DNA of 64,000 bases from Acanthaster planci (Eukaryota; Echinodermata; Asteroidea; Valvatida; Acanthasteridae). How positions within the stretch are numbered: position 1 is the first letter of the stretch; each line of letters opens with the position of its first letter. Positions 37,301 through 48,400 of the stretch are shown in pieces. Below the pieces are notes generated by a model that saw only the letters and a program-made list of their open reading frames with translations, was not told the origin of the DNA and did not search any database. The stretch covers positions 62,001 to 126,000 of the forward strand of contig NW_019091595.1 of NCBI RefSeq assembly GCF_001949145.1. The letters are read 5' to 3'. Made by a program: the position numbers and the translations under genes.

Positions 37301-38750
37301 GCGACGGATGTCGCACGTCTCATCCTCTCGACGAAGGAAACGAATCAGATCTTTCAATGTCTCTAGGGAGACAAATAGTAGAATTGAATTAGATTAGGTT
37401 AGAATTAGATTCAAAAATGTGGAAATATTCTAAAGGGATAATCTAAGTGCTTCTTAATGAAAAGTTTTACAAAACTCAGAATGTACAATTGATTTCCAAA
37501 TGAGATGCACATATAAAGTACCTCCATAAAAATTTGAGACCCTCCAACTTCTATAAAAATTACACCTTACAAAAGGGACACATGAAAAAAGTGAGAATGT
37601 CAAGTAAACTGTAGTTAGGGCATCATTTCTCTATATTTTTTCCAGATTTCAGAATTTTCTAACCTCAAATCTGTGGATTTTTTAAAATCATTTGGCTTTT
37701 TCTATTTTTGGGGGGCACTTTCCACACAAACCCAATTGAAATATTTGCATAACAACAGCCATTTGGAGAGAACTAACGCCTCAGTAGTAATCAAAAAAGC
37801 CCTGAAATGTCTCCATATTTGTTAAAAATTCTTATGACCCTGGTCCTGGAGATTTAACAAATTTCTTTTCATCCCTTGATATGTGCTAACTTTTTTTCAT
37901 TTCCAAGGATGGATTTGTGCCAAGGAGATGTTACGGAAGTCGTGGGTTTGAGTCCCCCCCCCCCAGTATTCTTGTGGATTTTTTCACAAGCCTTTGGGGG
38001 CAAACACTGAGCACACAGTGTTATAATACATGTTGAGCGGGGCAAAAAAATCCAAAATTAATTTCTCTCATTGTTAGAAACAGAGGGAAAAAGTTTTTTT
38101 AAAAGATACCACTTGAACAATGGTAGTTTTCTACTCTTGGTCAACCATGCCAACAAAAGGAATTAAAACTAAAACACAGGTTGACTCAGGAAATTCTGAT
38201 ACATTCAGCTTTGCTTCTGAGTCTCTACAAGTGAACATCTACTTTCATCTAAGTTTGCTGTTCGCAAATTATATAATTGCATACTTTTGCATCATGGAGA
38301 TTATTTCCCCCACACCTTGAACTGAACTGTGTACAAGTACATAATGACTGTCAATTAAATTAATACAGTTCTGATGAAATTTCTTCATACTCTCTCCTAA
38401 AAATGTAACAACCTCACTTGCAAATTGTCTACATTATAAAACCTCTTTGATGTCTCACAATATTGGTATTTTCCATAGCACACACTTGTGCAAAGTGATT
38501 TCAGCCACTGCCGGAGACTGTGAATAAACTTTGCACTTTGAACTGTGACAACAAGAATCTGCACTTCCTTTGTGTTTCCTTGCATCTCTGTGTCTTACAC
38601 AGTGTACTGGTGTAATTCCCTACCTCATCTCGGTTGAACAAACTCACCAAGGCAGTCGGGTTCCTTCTGATAGGTGCTCCCCTCTAGGCATCCCAGAGCG
38701 CTGCAAGCCGACAGCAGCTCCACATTCATGGCAGAGAACACAGACTCCAT
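13322..38750 (-). CDS. TIMELESS: TIMELESS (timeout) replication fork protection protein, 29 coding exons, complete
   Basis: Coding exons, in order: 38750-38648, 37362-37209, 35458-35281, 34852-34751, 34048-33893, 33193-33060, 32799-32623, 32170-32083, 31921-31809, 31369-31265, 30951-30769, 29417-29327, 28581-28367, 27722-27544, 26234-26175, 25278-25200, 24846-24639, 24238-24090, 23858-23770, 22855-22794, 22331-22267, 21627-21548, 20319-20114, 19378-19336, 18705-18529, 17320-17202, 15268-14865, 14355-14189, 13467-13322. They total 4032 nt and read open to TAG, giving 1343 residues (human protein about 1208). Phases match at every join. The start is the ATG followed by [20 protein letters not shown], which aligns with the vertebrate N-terminus. 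Recognisable blocks are the N-terminal TIMELESS domain ([30 protein letters not shown]), a basic KKKRK stretch from residue 529, [14 protein letters not shown], acidic linkers, and helical repeats near 880-960. A PARP1-binding-like C-terminal segment follows from about 1066 (VPLTEEN, FWRIP), then a basic/acidic tail ending SDSDED. In animals the protein pairs with TIPIN, couples helicase and polymerase, and supports checkpoint signalling in the nucleus. Oddities: a GC-AG intron after exon 25 and a weak GTCCAC donor after exon 2. Confidence 0.95.
15921..16097 (+). mobile_element. Penelope-like retroelement fragment (GIY-YIG endonuclease end), broken
   Basis: The translated sequence shows the linker and start of the GIY-YIG endonuclease typical of Penelope-like elements. 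The segment [14 protein letters not shown] is followed by GVYKIP and then, after a one-base shift, [20 protein letters not shown]. The missing base near 16034 breaks the frame, so this copy is not intact. The fragment runs into the assembly gap at 16098. It lies antisense in a TIMELESS intron. TAAATCATCT occurs immediately before it (15911-15920) and again just after the gap (16602-16611), which may be a target duplication. The AT-rich stretch to about 17180, ending in AAATAAATAAATAA, could alternatively be its 3' tail. Confidence 0.75.
16098..16601. other. Assembly gap (504 N)
   Basis: A run of N interrupts the intron between TIMELESS exons 26 and 27. It begins inside the Penelope-like fragment, so the missing sequence is probably repetitive. 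No coding exon of TIMELESS is lost, because exons 26 and 27 join in phase. Confidence 0.98.
17321..18528 (-). other. TIMELESS: GC-AG intron in TIMELESS
   Basis: Exon 25 ends at 18529 in ...CAG GAG AAA G, followed by GCAAGC instead of GT. The next exon begins at 17320 after TTTTTCCTCAG. Reading phase and homology (EKG joined to [13 protein letters not shown]) both require this junction. I see no usable GT nearby: the alternative is read-through to a stop a few codons later. AG|GCAAGC is the usual consensus of GC-AG introns. Read-through would yield a protein lacking the PARP1-binding-like region. Confidence 0.75.
21840..21985 (-). mobile_element. tRNA-derived SINE
   Basis: On the minus strand an A box (TGGCGTAGTGG, 21912-21922) is followed by a B box (GGTTCGAATCC, 21870-21880), with the spacing of a tRNA promoter. 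No cloverleaf can be folded. The head segment (ACGGGTTGGCGTAGTG-like) is repeated two to three times towards 21985, suggesting nested or slipped heads. The SINE tail probably continues below 21840. It sits in a TIMELESS intron in the same orientation as the gene. Confidence 0.65.
26448..26916. mobile_element. Non-autonomous hAT-like element with 8-bp target duplication
   Basis: The ends TAGGGCTGTGCCGAAT and (reverse complement) TAGGGCTTAGTCAATT are inverted and rich in GAATATTCGAAT words. Exact 8-bp duplications CATGGATT flank the element at 26440-26447 and 26917-26924. An 8-bp duplication with TAGGG ends fits hAT transposons. The 469-bp element has no transposase frame. It lies between TIMELESS exons 14 and 15. 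Confidence 0.8.
28879..29281. mobile_element. Non-autonomous DNA transposon with CAGGG ends (hAT-like)
   Basis: The element starts CAGGGTTCCTTGCA and ends with the inverted form of CAGGGCTCTCAGCA. Subterminal blocks ATTCCCGGAT and TTTTCCCTGA occur on both sides. AATTA flanks both ends (28874-28878, 29282-29286), which is shorter than the 8 bp expected for hAT. It contains no transposase frame. It lies between TIMELESS exons 12 and 13. Confidence 0.6.
33537..33595. mobile_element. TTAA-flanked CCCTAAC hairpin, possible piggyBac-type MITE
   Basis: TTAA at 33537-33540 and 33592-33595 encloses a 51-bp hairpin whose arms begin CCCTAACACTCCTCA and CCTTAACACTCCTCA. piggyBac-type transposons duplicate TTAA and often start CCC. 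The size suggests a severe internal deletion. It is intronic to TIMELESS. Confidence 0.45.
34538..34674. mobile_element. Inverted-repeat (MITE-like) element
   Basis: The left end CCTGTTTGTTTCAC and right end (reverse complement) CCCGTTTGTTTCAC continue as GGATCYGGATC-type arms about 35 bp long. The 137-bp element is intronic to TIMELESS (between exons 4 and 5). No target duplication was resolved. Confidence 0.6.
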
Positions 38751-38796
38751 TACTTACTGACTGGTTGTGCCAGCTCACTGTTGACCTGTTACGCGC

Positions 38797-40591
38797 CTGG
38801 GAAAAGTGAGTCCACTGAGTGAGTCTTTGCTACCTTGTGCTACTGGGACTGTTTTGTCTAGCTCGAGTCACACCAGCTCTAAAACCAGCATGGCATAGGG
38901 GAAATTCAGGTTTTGGGCTGGGACCCGGTACATATCCATAACTGCACAGTCCACTCAGAATAAACCTACCCAAAAGTTAAAAGCAAAACAGGTGTTAAGT
39001 AAACTGACAATCTGATTGAAAACATAACAAAAAGTAAGAAGTTTGTTTAAGTTAATTTAATCATTGCTGGGCTTGACCTGGTTCATGTTTGCCATGTTTG
39101 CAACATGTGGAGAAACATTGTTCTTTTCAATGATATACTTTTCAAGGAGACTTACATGCAATTTCAAGTAAAAAATGTCTGTTGAATTTTTTTTTCAATA
39201 GAATGATCCTGATCATAGGTGCGGCCATTTTGATTTTCAACATGTGATGTCATGATCTCATTTTTCCTCATTTTTCGTGCGACAGTTTGGTCCATGTAAA
39301 CATTTTTGCAAGATTTGGACAAAGAATGAAACAAGCTTTTGGATGGCACTGAACTTGGACGAATTTGGTGCATTTTGAAGTTGTGAATCAAAAAGCGATT
39401 TTTCCCCCATAACTTGGAACATTTTTCAGTGAAAACCTACTTAAAAGGCGGTTGAGGAAAATAGAAAGATTGATTTTGGGGAACTTTGAACACTACCCAA
39501 TACAATGGTATAGAAATTGTGACACCTTTATATGTCGCACTACCCCACCGCAAAAACGTTTTATAAAAATGTGTCATTTTGGATTATGCCTGTAAAATGT
39601 ATTTCAAGGCTGAGCGCGTATTGTAACATGGAATGGGCGTCTGAACTAAAATTACAACAAAAGTGTTTGTGTATAGGTTTTGATGAAAATAGGTGACTAT
39701 TAGCCTAATATGCCTTGCCTTGGCTTTTTATTAGTTTAACAAGTTTCTTTCATTGGACTAATTAATACAAAAAATGATATATAATTACTAAATAGAAAAA
39801 CTTTTTGAGCAAAAAAAAGGAATGCACAAGTGGCATTGCTCTATACATGCGACACTGCTCATTATTTGTTCAGACTTTTGTTTATGCAACAAGAATTGTA
39901 CACCAACAAACAATGATAATGTGGGGCTGTTCTTTCTGGTTCTTCTGATACCAGATTTGTTGAAGTGTTTCTTCAAAATGTTTGAAAAATTTCTCTTGAA
40001 ACAAATGTGTGTGAAAATGGAAGTGGTGACAAAAAATGACCCCCCCTTAAATTTTTCATTAATTTTGCCATAGGCTTAACACTGTAATCATCATTTTATA
40101 AGCTTTCCAATGACACTAAATTTGTTGAATTCCTGAAAAATGCAAAAAGTGTCGGACTCCCTACTTGAACTTCAGTCTTTAAGCCTAGGCCTACATCAAA
40201 CAGGCCTATGCCTGAAATTTAACTATTTTTAAGCACTAGGCTATATGATTAGAACATGAATACATGTATCTCCCACACTTTCAGACTGTATCAAAAAGGT
40301 TCAGTTAGGCCTATTTTTATTGTGTTGCTGCAAAAAAAGGAGGAAAAGATGCAAAACCCGGCCTGTACAGACATGACAGAGTGAATGGAACAACCTCCGA
40401 CCACGAGAATGGCAAGAGCTACCACAGACCTGGAGGAGAAATCCAGATTTATCATGTCAATGTATCATTATCAATATCATATTATCAATCATCATGTGTA
40501 ACGTTGTCGTTAGATTACGGTACCACGGTACTAAGTTAGGGTCTATGGTGCACTGTGCAGCCATGGCGCACCGCAGTATCGCGCAACTTAC
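38797..40591 (-). other. TIMELESS: Intron in the TIMELESS 5' UTR
   Basis: The exon carrying the start codon extends upstream to 38796, where CACTTTTCCCAG provides an acceptor. The matching donor GTAAGT lies at 40591-40586. Between them I see no coding sequence, only AT-rich DNA and scattered AGGCCTA words. Confidence 0.5.
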
Positions 40592-40810
40592 CACTCACTG
40601 ATAAGGCCCAGCCAAGAAAGCGTTTGACAGAAGAAAACACTAATTCCCTCGCACCCTATTTCAATGAAAATGGAGTGTGCGCAATTGCTGTGCAAGTTTT
40701 AATTTAATTACAAAACTTAGACACATCTCACCAACAATTGCTCAGCTACCTCAGCTCAGCTCACCGAGATCACGGTGCGCGAAAATCTAAAGTTCCCGCG
40801 AAGATCGGGT
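40592..40810 (-). promoter_or_regulatory. TIMELESS: TIMELESS promoter and non-coding first exon, E2F-like sites
   Basis: Two E2F-type motifs lie close together: GCGCGAAAA at 40777-40785 and TTCCCGCG at 40793-40800. The probable first exon runs from somewhere below these sites to 40592, where GTAAGT forms a donor. E2F control would suit a replication-fork gene expressed in S phase. The transcription start is not visible; no TATA box was found. The tRNA gene starts about 260 bp further upstream in the opposite direction. Confidence 0.5.
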
Positions 40811-41063
40811 CATTCACCTTTCACCTTTTGCAATCTAAGTCATCAATTTTTCATACCTTTTCCATTAATATAATGTTAATCGATTGAAAGAGAGAAGATA
40901 AAAGGGAAAAATTATAATAAGTTGTATTTACTATAATTCATTTTAAAATATCTATTTTGAGAAGTTTTTGCAACCAGCATTTACAGAATTATTTCTTGAC
41001 GTTGAACAAGGCTGAAATATACTGTTGTTTATATAATTTAAAATATCCAGTAGGATGATGCAT

Positions 41064-41135
41064 GGCTTGGTGGCCAAGTGGTAAGGCGTCTGTCTCGTAA
41101 ACAGAAGATCGTGGGTTCGAACCCCATCCAGGCCT
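41064..41135 (+). tRNA. tRNA-Thr (anticodon CGU)
   Basis: A full 72-nt cloverleaf folds. The acceptor stem is GGCTTGG with CCAGGCC (one G-U), the D stem GCC/GGC, and the anticodon stem TCTGT/ACAGA with loop CTCGTAA (anticodon CGT at 41096-41098). The T stem is GTGGG/CCCAT with loop TTCGAAC. The A box TGGCCAAGTGG and B box GGTTCGAACCC are intact. A TTTTT pol III terminator follows at 41143-41147. CCA is not encoded, as expected in a eukaryote. No intron. Confidence 0.95.
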
Positions 41136-41142
41136 TCAATTG

Positions 41143-41147
41143 TTTTT
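41143..41147 (+). terminator. RNA polymerase III terminator of tRNA-Thr
   Basis: TTTTT starts eight bases after the discriminator base, the usual position for a pol III stop. Confidence 0.8.
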
Positions 41148-41769
41148 ATCCTTTTCCAGCTTCAATTTTCCTCAAGTTTTAATAAATCTTCACAGTGTCA
41201 TGGAAAGGAAGGAGTGTCCTCGTGACATTCTCCTTTTTATGGTTTACTAGGATGCAGTTATACATGTATTGCTTTTTCAGCACCATCAGGATTCTCGCGG
41301 TTCGGATTCCTCCATGGTCGGACAGTGACGTCACGCCGACCGCGAGAAGGCAAATGCAATGGTGTACTGAAAAACAAAACTTTCCAAAAACAATCCGTCA
41401 GGTCAACAAGTCTACTCACTCTTCCACACCGCAAACAAAATTTCCCTGAAATTTCATAAAATAAGGCACTGCACAACGCAAAACGAGATTCAGCGTCTCA
41501 TCCAGGTAGTTACTTGCACAGCGTAGAGCTTGGGCGCCTTTTGTTTGGAAGCTCTAACAAACCAAATAAACTTTTAGCTGTCATTTTAATCATCAAATTT
41601 CAACATTTTGCTTCTAAGTTTGCGTGTGAGTGCGAGAATTCATTTTTAAGCGTTAAATCCAGCCAGGAATTAAGTCCAGCTTTTCAAAAACCCTTGATGA
41701 CTATGAAGAGGAATGTACAGTAGGCCTAAATGGGGTAAAGAACAACATGGCATACATGCTTCTTTTGAC

Positions 41770-42029
41770 CAAAGATGGTATAGCGCCGAAGGCGCAAGAT
41801 GGATAACTCTGCCCAAAGGGTGTAATTACCATAGGCGCCATTTAAGCAAGCGATACGCCTGCGCAGTTTACGGTAATGCATGCACGTGCCTGCCGCGCGC
41901 GCGGCGCCCGCGCCTTTGCACTAATGTGCATTGCGCAGGCGTATCGCTTAATGCGCCTATGCAATTACGTTTTACGTGTATTGTGAAGTTTGCTACCTTG
42001 CGCCGCTTCGCAGCACTATACGATCTTTG
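41770..42029. mobile_element. Complete 260-bp MITE with 8-bp target duplication (hAT-like)
   Basis: Exact CTTTTGAC duplications flank it at 41762-41769 and 42030-42037. The terminal inverted repeats are CAAAGATGGTATAG and CAAAGATCGTATAG. The interior folds back on itself: an AGCGATACGCCTGCGCA arm near 41850 pairs with its complement near 41940, and ATAGGCGC/GCGCCTAT pair outside it. The loop is an extremely CpG-rich GCGCGCGCGGCGCC stretch. No coding capacity. It lies between the tRNA gene and the DNAJA1 3' end. Confidence 0.8.
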
Positions 42030-43296
42030 CTTTTGACACAGTTACATGCAGTACATTTGAAGGAGAGTTAGACAGGTTGTTTTCTTGTTACCACTCTAAG
42101 TTTCAGACTCAAACATCAGGACAATTGAGGCTGGTGCTGACATTAGTTTTGGACTGTGGTCCGGCTTTCGAAGATTGTAGACGTTATTCATTTTATTGAG
42201 AACTTTACAGTTAATCGTGGTAATAATCACAATATAATTGACAAGAATATACACTTACATGTACCAACAACCTGCAGTTTTCCAGTAGATAACCTTGCTT
42301 ACTCTGATACAATTCACTGAATAAAATCAGCTGGCTATGGAGTGTAAAGGGAGCTTTCACACACTGCTTTATCTCCAAAATTAAACTTAAACAACATTGG
42401 GATTCACAATGTACAGTGGTCTTTGTTATTCTGTGCAGCTCTGTTGGCCACTGCTCCCTCCCTCTCTGCGTGACAGGTCGTGATATCAATTTAAGCACTT
42501 GGCTTTAAAAAGTGATTGGTCAGTTTTAAAGTTCTATGTTTTAAGTATTAAAACGGCACACAGAGTCATGTGAACAGAAGACCATTCTATCAAATGAATA
42601 AAACAACAAATACCACAAACACTAAATATGCCCCATTTCAACTACATCTACATGCATTTATCCCCTATGAACTCTGTCCATTCACGCTGGGTTATGCTCT
42701 TTAAAACACCTGAAAATGCAATACTGTACATTTTATTTCCAACTTAAACACACACATACATCATAAAAACAGAGGGGTAAATTTAAGTTAATAAATGAGT
42801 GCAATAATCTTAAAGTAGCTTTTGCAAGGTGTAAATCAAGAAAGACAGCAAAAATTCCCTCGTGTAAATCTGCAGGAAATTCACTATAATGCCCTGATAG
42901 TCAATGAAAATGCAACAGATCATTCTGAAAATTGGAACTTCAAAACATTGTACCACCTCTCCTGTTGTAAGTTGTGGGCACGGGGTGAACCAGACACTAG
43001 CCATTTCATTCACTTGACACATTTGTGATTTAATGTATCAACTGATCTTGGGCAGGCCACATTACTGCAGTACCTTGAGGAAGGCAAGAATAAATTTAGG
43101 AAACGAATGGTGCATTTTCACTAACTGTCAGTGTACACATTTGTAGATATTTCACCTCCTCCGTATTCAAAACTTAGTTTTCCATTGCAACTGCAAAACA
43201 GAAAAGCTTTCTTTTGTAACTGCACAGTTAAAACCAATTTGGAATATACATGTGAAGAACTGAATCAATTGCTACGTGTTTCACTTCCGTTATTAA

Positions 43297-43504
43297 CCCT
43301 AACCTTCCCCAACCACACAGAATTAAACAGTAGTAAAGTGTTTAATTCTGTGGGGATAGGTCTGGTAGGCCCATAACAGCTGGCTTTTGCATTGGGTTTG
43401 GCATACCTCAGAGTCCAATAGCCCCTGTGCACAAAGTCCTATGTGGGTGTTTAACTTTGTGTGAATGGGGAAGGTTAGGGCCAGCAACCCTTGGGGGGTT
43501 AGGG
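43297..43504. mobile_element. TTAA-flanked CCCTAAC foldback, possible piggyBac-type MITE
   Basis: TTAA occurs at 43293-43296 and 43505-43508, directly outside inverted ends CCCTAACC. Inside, CCCTAACCTTCCCC pairs with GGGGAAGGTTAGGG, and a perfect CACAGAATTAAACA stem forms near 43320-43350. TTAA duplication plus a CCC start fits piggyBac-type elements. It has no coding capacity. Confidence 0.55.
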
Positions 43505-44810
43505 TTAATGATAGAAGATTGTGACAATCTCCTGAATTATGTGGGAGGTAGAATTAAACAACACAATTTTCATGAGTGAAAAAAAAACAAGCTTAACTAT
43601 GGCAGCCCAAGGGTTTACATAATCAAAGCCATGCCTGGCCTTTAATCAAGCCGATCATGGTAATCACTGAATTTTAGTCTACACTGTGTGGCATGCATGG
43701 CACTTGATCAATGACTACCATGGATTTGATTTACCATCATCCACAGCAACCGCCTAAAATGCCAACTTGCTTGCTGGTGCTTTTGTATCTCTTTTTACTT
43801 TTGCTACAGATTTTGGTGGCGAAATTAATCTTCAAGGCAGGCAAGCTGTCTTGTTTTGACAAATAATTAATTTAATTATTTGAATTATTCCACAGGAACT
43901 TGAAACGAATCCTTGGCAACCAAGTTGGTAAAGGCATTCATGATAGCAAGCTGCAAATCTCACCAACTAGTCTTCTCTCAACGGCCATGCATGCCACACA
44001 CATGGACTAAAATTATCACCGTGATCACCTTGAAATACTAAGCTGGGCCACCTTCAGAAACTGCTGAAGTAAACATGATTAAACCATTCATCACCAGATG
44101 CATGTAATGCAAGTCTTGTTTTTATTCTGTCAGTCACACCACAAACTAAGTTATCATGGATTGTTGCTGCGCTGTGAACTGTAATACAAAATTGTAATGA
44201 GTCAAACTGCTGGGCTATCACTTCGTGGTACACCAAACTATTATCGCTTCATGGTATGACCAAAACTTTTTTACAATACCTTTCGGAAGCGGAAACAATA
44301 AAATGCTGTGGAGCAGTGACACAACTCTGAAATGCCAGTGGATTTAAGATTGGTTCTCAATCATCTGTTCGACACCACGGTGCATTCACAGCAAGCAAGT
44401 TTCGCATCCAGCCTGCATGATACAGCCTGGCCAGTGTGTGGTGTTGCAAAAAGGTGGGTCCAAACAAAACAACGCCAAATGCCATTCTGTTTGATGCCTC
44501 ACCAACGTCATACGAACATGGTTGCTTTCAGACAGCATACCTAGCGAGTGAAACCATGCAGGTGTTCTCTCCATTCAGTTTTCTGTCATTCTGGTTGTGC
44601 ATGGCTTCACACTCCACCTCCACAACAGACAAACCCTAAGCAAGTGCGGCTACTACAGATCACGTGCGTGCTTGTTGAGCAGCTCAGGAAATTTTTTGAG
44701 CTGCCCAGAAAGAAAGCCGGGAACCGGTCACATGAGATACATGCATTCGCTGGGCAAGTGTTTTCTTTGCTTAGCCATTTATGTGTGCTTTATATCAGCC
44801 CTATATATTA

Positions 44811-44933
44811 AGGCCTGTCCAAATTACTCGGCTATTGCTTGAAATGACACAGGAGTCTATGAATGTGAATGCAGTCACTTCTCATAGAGTTGTGTCTTAT
44901 TTGAAGCCGCAGCCAAGTAGTTTGGACATGGCT
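44811..44933. mobile_element. MITE, copy 1 of a family with two copies in this window
   Basis: The left end AGGCCTGTCCAAATTACT and right end (reverse complement) AGCCATGTCCAAACTACT are inverted. The arms continue through GGCT..GCTTGAAAT..ACACA. A related copy lies at 61701-61812. No target duplication was resolved. Confidence 0.65.
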
Positions 44934-45496
44934 ATGTACTGGGTCCAGGCTTGATTGGAACCAATCCTGTTTGTCCAAATCCTAGATGTTCTCAATGCTC
45001 ACACACTCAGCATAGACTTCTTCCGAACCACCGCATGAGGACGATATTACATCACAATGCACCTGGAATCTACAAATTAATACTGTTGAGTTACTTTAAG
45101 ATGTGCCCATGAAACAGCAAAGTCTTTTGCTTGCAGGCAAATTAAATTCCCATAAAATACATACAAATGCCCAGTACAAAATCCAATTGCAAAAAATGCA
45201 TAACTTTTGTTCAGAAACAACAGAGCTACAAAGGAATTATGGCTGGATTTACGTCTGTGGACATAATAAGACAAAGGAGTCTGATGGTGGGGGCTCATCA
45301 TTACCTTCTCCTCTCCACTTACAATACAACCCTTTATGCAATGTAAAAATTCAAAGAGTAACACTGTAATGCACGGTACAATGAGGAAGATACCTGTAAC
45401 ACGCTCGTCATCGTTGAATATAATTTAAGCAAACAATACATAACATTTAAACCCGGGAGTAGTATTTAATTGCCGGATTCAGTCCTGAAGTGGGAC

Positions 45497-48400
45497 TTAT
45501 TGGGTTTGGCATTGCACACCCCCGCCCCGCCCACCGTGATAGTCATCCTCGTCCTCGTCATAGGCATTGCCATAGCGACCTTGCCCATGGTGGCGCTGGG
45601 GATCATAGTCCGTCAGGTTGACCTCCATGGCATCGTCGCCCACCATGTACTCGGGCCGCTCGGGCAGGATGGCCTCCAGCTTGGGGATGGCCTCAGCGGG
45701 GATCTGGCCTGTCTGGGGGAAGTTGACTGTGAAGTGGATGATGAGACGGCCCTTGTCGAAGGGCGAGCGGTAGGTGGGCATGCCCTCGTTGTGGACCACC
45801 TTGATGTCATCGTGCTTGATTACATCACCTGTGATTCAAGAGACATGCCCAAGATTTATAAATAAACCGAGGGGATCCACCGTTGTACCCTGCGTGCACT
45901 CCCTCCATTCAGATTCAATGTAATCAATGCTTCTCCAGGGAGGGTTAGGATTGATGAAAACAAATCTGCGAAGGTCCAGATTTCACAATCTAAGTCAAGG
46001 GCAATGTGAGCTCATCTCTTCTCCACCACATTCTGCTAGCATTTTCTCTAAACTTCATGTAGAATTCATGGCAGGTGGGGTTACATTTATACACAAACTC
46101 AACGGAAGTAGGACATTAAATGGAAACACTTTCATGCACTGGTGGCGGAAGCATTTTTTTCAACTGGAGGGCCACCCCTCCACTTTTTGCAGGTCCTTTA
46201 AGTGGGTGGGGCTTAATGGATAAACCTATTAATGGCTGACGCCCAATGGCCTAACAGCTGCCCCCCCCCCCCACTTTGAAAATCATTTTGCTGCCAATGC
46301 TCTCTTGAAGGTTCAATCACGGACCACTTACCCAGGGATGTGCAATTTAAGCTCAGAGCTGGTTCAGTGCGTGTTACGGCCAGCACAATATCAAAGCAGA
46401 AATTAAGTTGGATAAAACACTTTCTCTAATAATAGGGCTTCTCAGTGCCATGGAAAACACTGGAAGCAATCATGAATTTAATTAGACAATTCCCAGAAAA
46501 GTCAAAAGAAGGGCTCAGAGAAGGTTGTTCTGGAAGTGGCCGGAAGAGCTGATACGAAGTGGGAATCACCAAATTACAAACTGAATAGTGTGACTCAGAC
46601 AAGGGATGAATCATGCTTCCTGACAATGTCTGGAGGTAATATCACAAGGCTTTAGACCTCTGGGCTGCTCAGAAATGATGTCTGATTTGTGCATTTGATC
46701 GGTTACCAGCCAAATGTGTGTTTACAACACACACAGCTTTCAGATGGTTGCCGGTAACACAATGCAAACAGAGGAAACATGATGTTAAAGCAGAATTGTC
46801 CAATGAGTGTTTTCTTTCTTCCACTCATGCAATTAAATTTCCCTGGGTTAATCCATTTTGTCCTGCTGAAAAATTTTACATGGAATTAGATACATGATGT
46901 AAATGCTGGGTACAACAGAAGGACAAGGATATTAATTTACAAAACTTTTCAGGAAGAAAAACATGTCAAATGGGCCAGAAACTGGAGTGCATCTTCTTTC
47001 TAGAAAAATATGTTCTTCGAGCAATACACTGCCACATCTCTCAAAACTAGTGTCACTGAAATTCAGAGAGCAACATCACTGAGAGGTTTGCCGGGCTAGA
47101 AAAACAAGGTAGATAAACTGACTTACCTTCATGGGAGGTAATGACTAATTCTCGATCGTCCAGTGTCTTTATAATGCGCTTAAAGCCACAGAGGGCTTCC
47201 ACCAGCTCTATCCTCAACTCTGTGACAAGATCACGGCCTTTCCTCTTGAAAGTCTGGATGAAATGCACAAAAACAACGATCAGCACAGCACGGCCTCTAA
47301 GCATGCATGCAAGAGGGAGCTTTGGTCATCTGGCATGGGTGCACAACTTAGTATTTGAGGCCCAGTGCGTCATCTGGCATGGGTGAACTACTTACTATTT
47401 GAGGCACAGTGCGTCATCTGGCATGGGTGCACAACTTAGTATTTGAGGCACAGTGCGTCATCTGGCATGGGTGCACAACTTAGTATTTGAGGCAACGTGC
47501 GTCATCTGGCATGGGTACACAACTTAGTATTTGAGGCACAGTGCGTCATCTGGCATGGGTGCTTAACTTAGTATTTGAGGCACAGTGCGTCATCTGGCAT
47601 GGGTGCACAACTTAGTATTTGAGGCACAGTGCGTCATCTGGCATGGGTGCACAACTTAGTATTTGAGGCACAGTGCGTCATCTGGCATGGGTGCACAACT
47701 TAGTATTTGAGGCACAGGGTGTTCAATTCATTTTCATCTGATAATACACAAACTGCAAACAATCTTCCAAAAAGCAAAGAACACAAAGTGATAAAGTTAT
47801 CAGCCTGCCATCTCTTTTCGTCATCAACCAGAGAGGTATTTGTCTGCTGCTTCTATACGTAACATGCAAAATTATGAAGGAAGCCTCAGCAAAACTATTG
47901 CTCTTGTTTGAGAAAAACTATTCATCTGTGAAAGTCTCTCTTCTGAATTTATTTGCAATTTATTTGCAATACTACTTATTTGCAACAAGTATTTGTGTGA
48001 GTGCTATGGGCTTAATGCTTGGGAGAAATATTGCTTTTTCTTCCTCATTCAACCCCAGCCTCCCTGTCAAAATCCTACCCTAAATTGGGTATAATATGGA
48101 GCTATTCATTACATTGGGTTCATAATCCTACTTCTGTGGAATGCTCAGAGTTTTAATGTTCTTCGCCCCAACTTCACGAAGGTTTTGTGCAAAAATGCGA
48201 ATGAGAGTCTGGCATTCTGTTCCGATGGGCAAAAATGAGTGTTTTGAGACACGGTGGTGTTTACATCAAAGAAACGTTCCAGTATAAAGGAAGGTAATCT
48301 TTAAGATGTGAGGCAAGTCAGGCACCTTGTGGGGCTTCTCCTCCAGTAAAATGATGATGTCGCCTGGTTCCAGACCGGGTTCCTGGTCCCCTTCCCCATG

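Larger units (their letters stand above)
42038..45496. other. Intergenic region between the tRNA/MITE and DNAJA1
   Basis: No gene was recognised. It contains a TTAA-flanked foldback (43297-43504) and a MITE (44811-44933). The upper part is probably the DNAJA1 3' UTR: ATTAAA (minus) lies at 45465-45470 and AATAAA near 44121. Which signal is used is unknown. Confidence 0.45.

Noticed and set aside
37920-37970. Possible tRNA or SINE B box (GGTTTGAGTCCCC)
   Set aside because: No A box at the correct distance and no cloverleaf.
47325-47720. CRISPR-like reading of the regular repeat array
   Set aside because: Units are contiguous 44-bp copies without unique spacers, in a eukaryotic intron; it is a minisatellite.
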